This document shows positions 61,327 through 64,000 of a stretch of 64,000 nucleotides of DNA, one piece after another. How positions within the stretch are numbered: the stretch's first letter is position 1; each line of letters begins with the position of its first letter. The notes beneath the pieces are model-generated. The model searched no databases, had not been told where the DNA came from, and saw nothing but the letters and a program-made list of their open reading frames with translations. The stretch comes from Anaerolineae bacterium. GTDB lineage: Bacteria; Chloroflexota; Anaerolineae; Anaerolineales; Villigracilaceae. The translations under genes were made by a program, and so were the position numbers. The stretch spans positions 20,376 through 84,375 of the forward strand of contig JAFLCE010000006.1 in NCBI GenBank assembly GCA_017303655.1, read 5' to 3'.

Positions 61327-61719
61327 TTACGCTTTTTCCATCTCGTTTGCCATCTTGTTGAGTTTGAGGTACGAGAGAATTTCGGGGGTGACGAACACGA
61401 TTAGAAAGACAAAGAACACGACGATACCGCCGCCCGTGAGTGGAGCGATGAACATATCCTGAAAGTCGCGTAAACTGTGCATGAGGAAGGCGAAGGAATA
61501 AAAGCGCGGATTTTGGCGGACAAGCGCAATCACCGAAATGATTACCATCATTGCATTGCGCCCGCCGAGGACGTAAATCATCTTTGCGGAATTTTCATCT
61601 ACCGTAATGCCTGGGTAGAGCAACTGCGGGTTGAAATAGCAGGCGTAGGTTTGGAAGGTCAGAATGGCGAGAATGACCACTTGCAGAATGTTGACCCAGA
61701 CGGGAATTTTGGTTTTCAA
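61327..61719 (-). CDS. Hypothetical four-span membrane protein
   Basis: 130 residues: spans at about 8-25, 40-65, 70-85, 95-115. No family is recognised. Co-directional with the ferredoxin gene (adjacent, no overlap) and divergent from the MarR gene, so likely under the operator at 61739-61783. Confidence 0.7.
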   Translation of the reverse strand: MKTKIPVWVNILQVVILAILTFQTYACYFNPQLLYPGITVDENSAKMIYVLGGRNAMMVIISVIALVRQNPRFYSFAFLMHSLRDFQDMFIAPLTGGGIVVFFVFLIVFVTPEILSYLKLNKMANEMEKA

Positions 61720-61738
61720 GGTTTTGCTCCTATGTTAG

Positions 61739-61783
61739 AATTACGTGATTACGCACCTATTTTAGGTGCTTGCGCACGTAATT
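61739..61783. promoter_or_regulatory. Operator-like palindrome between MarR gene and membrane-protein gene
   Basis: Two 21-base half sites (61739-61759 and 61763-61783) around TTT. Halves match at about 17 of 21 positions: AATTACGTG...GCACCTA on the left and TAGGTGC...CACGTAATT on the right. Its place between divergent genes suggests a binding site for the MarR protein encoded next to it. Confidence 0.7.
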
Positions 61784-61808
61784 GTCAATAGGAAATGATG
61801 GAGAAAAT

Positions 61809-62252
61809 ATGTCAAAATTTTTTGACGAACAAGAACAAAATGCCTGGGGTGGGTTTCTTGGAACCTATGCCAAGCTTAATCGCCTCATCGAGGAAGATCT
61901 GCAAACCCATTCCCGAATTACCCATATAGAGTTTGAGGTTTTGCTGCGACTCTCATGGAATGAAAATCACAGAATGCGTATTCAAGATTTGGCAGTGCAA
62001 AGCATTCTCACCCGCAGCGGCATCAGTCGTGTGGTGGAGCGACTCGAAAAAGCTGGGCTGGTCACTCGCGAAGAAGCACCAGAAGATCGGCGCGGTGCGT
62101 ACGCTGTCCTCACTGAGGCGGGCGCGGAGCGCTTCCGCTTTGCAGCAGAAAAGCATGCCGAGTGCGTGCGGAAAAACTTCCTTGGTAAATTCAGCAAAGA
62201 TGACTTAAAGGCAATGGGGAAGTTGTGGAAAAAACTAGAGGAAGCCGAATAA
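61809..62252 (+). CDS. MarR family transcriptional regulator
   Basis: 147 residues. The wing-helix part has DLAVQSILTRSGISRVVERLEKAGLVTREE and DRRGAYAVLTEAG, as in MarR proteins. GGAG precedes the ATG at 61809. It likely represses itself and the divergent genes through the operator. Confidence 0.93.
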   Translation: MSKFFDEQEQNAWGGFLGTYAKLNRLIEEDLQTHSRITHIEFEVLLRLSWNENHRMRIQDLAVQSILTRSGISRVVERLEKAGLVTREEAPEDRRGAYAVLTEAGAERFRFAAEKHAECVRKNFLGKFSKDDLKAMGKLWKKLEEAE

Positions 62253-62318
62253 CATTTTGTGAATTATTCTTCCTCCGGTGTTAGAATCAATTTATGAATT
62301 CCAACTCTGGAGAGACGA

Positions 62319-63527
62319 ATGCCCACACCTGTAATCGTTGATGCCATCCGCACGCCTATTGGGGCGTTGGGTGGCATCCTTTCATCCATGCGCCCTGATG
62401 ATATGGCGGCACATGTCATTAAGTCTATTGTAGAGCGTAATCAAATTGCCCCGGCACTGATCGAAGAAGTCTTCATGGGTTGTGCTAATCAAGCCGGTGA
62501 AGATAACCGCAACGTAGCGCGTATGGCGGCTCTGCTCGCAGGTCTGCCCGTGGAAGTGGGTGGAGTGACCGTCAACCGTCTGTGCGCTTCGGGTTTGAAC
62601 GCGATCAATATGGCGGCGCGTGCCATCAAAGCCGGAGAAGGGGACGTGTACATTGCCGGTGGAGTCGAATCCATGAGTCGCGCACCGTATTCGCTTCCGA
62701 AAGCTGAGGCGGGGTTTTCTTTCGGCAACCTCACTGCCTACGACACCGCGCTCGGCTGGCGTTATCCCAATCCAAAAATGAAAGCCATGCACGGAACTGA
62801 CTCAATGGGCGAGACCGCAGAGAACATCGCTGCGGAACGTCCTCACATCAACCGTGAAAAGCAGGACGAATTCTCTGCGCGTAGCCACTCTAGAGCAATT
62901 ACCGCCATTGACTCGGGACGCTTCAAACAGGAAATTGTGCCTGTTTCTATTCCCCAGAAAAAAGGTGACCCGAAAATTGTAGATACGGATGAACGTCCGC
63001 GCCGCGATACAACGGTGGAAAGCCTTGCCAAACTCAAAGCCGCTTTTCGTGATGGGGGAACTGTGACGGCGGGAAATTCGTCTGGATTAAATGATGGTGC
63101 TTCGGCGTTGTTGCTGATGAGTGAAGAAAAAGCCAAATCACTTAATCTCAAACCGCTTGCCCGCATTGTCACTTCTGCTTCGGCGGGCGTACCTCCGCGC
63201 ATCATGGGCATCGGACCCGTCCCTGCTACGAAAAAAGCACTCGAACGTGCCGGTCTGAAAATACAAGATATTGGTTTGATGGAATTGAACGAAGCGTTTG
63301 CAGTACAGTCTTTGGCAGTGATCGAAGATTTAAAGATCGACCCTGAACTTGTCAACGTCAATGGCGGCGCCATCGCCATCGGACATCCGCTCGGCTGTTC
63401 GGGCGCACGCCTGGTCACTACGCTCGTCCACGAAATGAAGAATCGCGGTAACGTCAAATATGGTGTGGTGACTCTTTGTGTAGGCGTCGGTCAAGGTGAA
63501 GCGACAGTGATCGAGTATTTGGGTTAA
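62319..63527 (+). CDS. Acetyl-CoA acyltransferase (thiolase)
   Basis: 402 residues. The acyl-enzyme Cys is in [15 protein letters not shown] (about residue 89), the base His in [18 protein letters not shown], and the third motif is [10 protein letters not shown]. It cleaves 3-ketoacyl-CoA in beta-oxidation (FadA type) or makes acetoacetyl-CoA. No fadB is adjacent, so the direction is open. Confidence 0.94.
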   Translation: MPTPVIVDAIRTPIGALGGILSSMRPDDMAAHVIKSIVERNQIAPALIEEVFMGCANQAGEDNRNVARMAALLAGLPVEVGGVTVNRLCASGLNAINMAARAIKAGEGDVYIAGGVESMSRAPYSLPKAEAGFSFGNLTAYDTALGWRYPNPKMKAMHGTDSMGETAENIAAERPHINREKQDEFSARSHSRAITAIDSGRFKQEIVPVSIPQKKGDPKIVDTDERPRRDTTVESLAKLKAAFRDGGTVTAGNSSGLNDGASALLLMSEEKAKSLNLKPLARIVTSASAGVPPRIMGIGPVPATKKALERAGLKIQDIGLMELNEAFAVQSLAVIEDLKIDPELVNVNGGAIAIGHPLGCSGARLVTTLVHEMKNRGNVKYGVVTLCVGVGQGEATVIEYLG

Positions 63528-63597
63528 AGGTTTACAGGTTGAAAGGTTTGAATGTTGGAACGTTCTCACGTTGAAACATGTAAACCTTCCAACCATG
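63528..63597. repeat. AT-rich palindromic intergenic repeat, copy 3
   Basis: AAGGTTTACAGGTT on the left pairs with AACATGTAAACCTT on the right, with GGTTTGAATGTTGGAACGTT in the centre. Similar in layout to 4938-4984 and 5650-5714. Confidence 0.6.
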
Positions 63598-63606
63598 AGG
63601 AGAGAT

Positions 63607-64000
63607 ATGAAAAAATTTTTAACGATCCTTTTTGGTACTTCGCTGCTTCTGAGCGCCTGTGCTCCGGCGACCCCTGCGGTTGAAACTTCACATGCAACCG
63701 CAACCGTTGCCGCCACCGAAGAAGCGCAAGTTGAACCACAAGCAGCGCTGACCGTGCAAGAAACCCCTTTGCCCGCCACAGTCGAAGCGCCGATCATTGA
63801 TGCTCCTGCCATCATCAATATTGACATGCTCGATGAAGTCTATGGCTGGGGCATCACTGAAAGCGAAGTGGTTCGCACCAACGATGGCGGCGTAACCTGG
63901 TACAACGTCACACCGCAGGACCTTGCAGATGCCGGATATCTGGTCTTCTCAGATTTTTTTGATGCAGACCATGCCTGGATTCAATCACCTGACATGAACA
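63607..64000 (+). CDS. Lipoprotein with YCF48/BNR-like repeat (partial)
   Basis: The first 131 codons of a gene that runs past the window. MKKFLTILFGTSLLLSAC carries a lipobox, followed by a Thr/Ala/Pro/Glu linker and a repeat DEVYGWGITESEVVRTNDGGVTWYN, which is a BNR/YCF48-type propeller motif. GAGGAGAG precedes the ATG. An exported lipid-anchored propeller protein. The function is unknown. Confidence 0.8.
   Translation, partial: MKKFLTILFGTSLLLSACAPATPAVETSHATATVAATEEAQVEPQAALTVQETPLPATVEAPIIDAPAIINIDMLDEVYGWGITESEVVRTNDGGVTWYNVTPQDLADAGYLVFSDFFDADHAWIQSPDMN

Overview
The window reads as one contiguous chromosomal segment of a bacterium that looks like a Chloroflexota of the Anaerolineae type. 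This assignment is inference from gene content: secreted proteins with NBR1-type Ig-like modules and Thr/Pro linkers, a LysM/zinc-ribbon protein, a DUF385 (F420-type) protein, a 7TM-histidine kinase, a korDABC-like oxidoreductase, and many promoters with TATAAT placed 6-8 nt before the ATG. No rRNA, phage, IS element or CRISPR array was seen. One tRNA gene (tRNA-Ser, anticodon CGA) is present.

Layout. 1-4927: a drug-export type ABC operon (permease, HlyD adaptor, DUF385 protein, two ATPases that match the two halves of YbhF). 4996-9062: small genes, a WYL regulator with a ClbS-like and a GyrI-like protein, and dinB. 9254-12681: secreted modular protein and a beta-propeller lipoprotein. 12683-16623: a 7TM histidine kinase / response regulator / methyltransferase operon. 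16722-22156: small proteins, LysM protein, CNNM-type protein, selD (with an in-frame UGA read as selenocysteine) and a prohibitin-like protein. 22230-33457: PyrK-like protein, wecBC-type UDP-ManNAcA genes, NfeD/slipin pair, GNAT, acyltransferase, RNase D, beta-CASP MBL protein, SDR and YrdB-like genes.

33541-40834 is the most unusual part: eight AT-rich single-gene units, all on the minus strand, each followed by a copy of a roughly 100-bp imperfect palindrome bounded by RYYYAAC and GTTRRRY boxes. This is the architecture of an integron gene-cassette array with homogeneous attC sites. No integrase gene lies in the window, so it is either an integrase-less cluster (CALIN) or the inner part of a larger integron. 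A GTTAGGT box just upstream of the first cassette and the tRNA-Ser gene mark its right edge. The cassettes encode two lipoproteins, an HXXEE membrane protein, an HD-domain protein, a PQQ-like propeller membrane protein and three unrecognised proteins.

41010-64000: tRNA-Ser, an M6-type metalloprotease lipoprotein, a split NAD+ synthetase (nitrilase-type subunit plus NadE), MFS exporter, acyltransferase, ClpS, aldo/keto reductase, a MacAB-like exporter with its own two-component system, a CPA2 antiporter, RidA, a histidine kinase, a 2-oxoacid:ferredoxin oxidoreductase operon, an SDR/TMEM175 pair, a ferredoxin/membrane-protein pair divergent from a MarR regulator with a clear operator, a thiolase and the start of a lipoprotein. 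At least three families of small palindromic intergenic repeats are scattered through the window.
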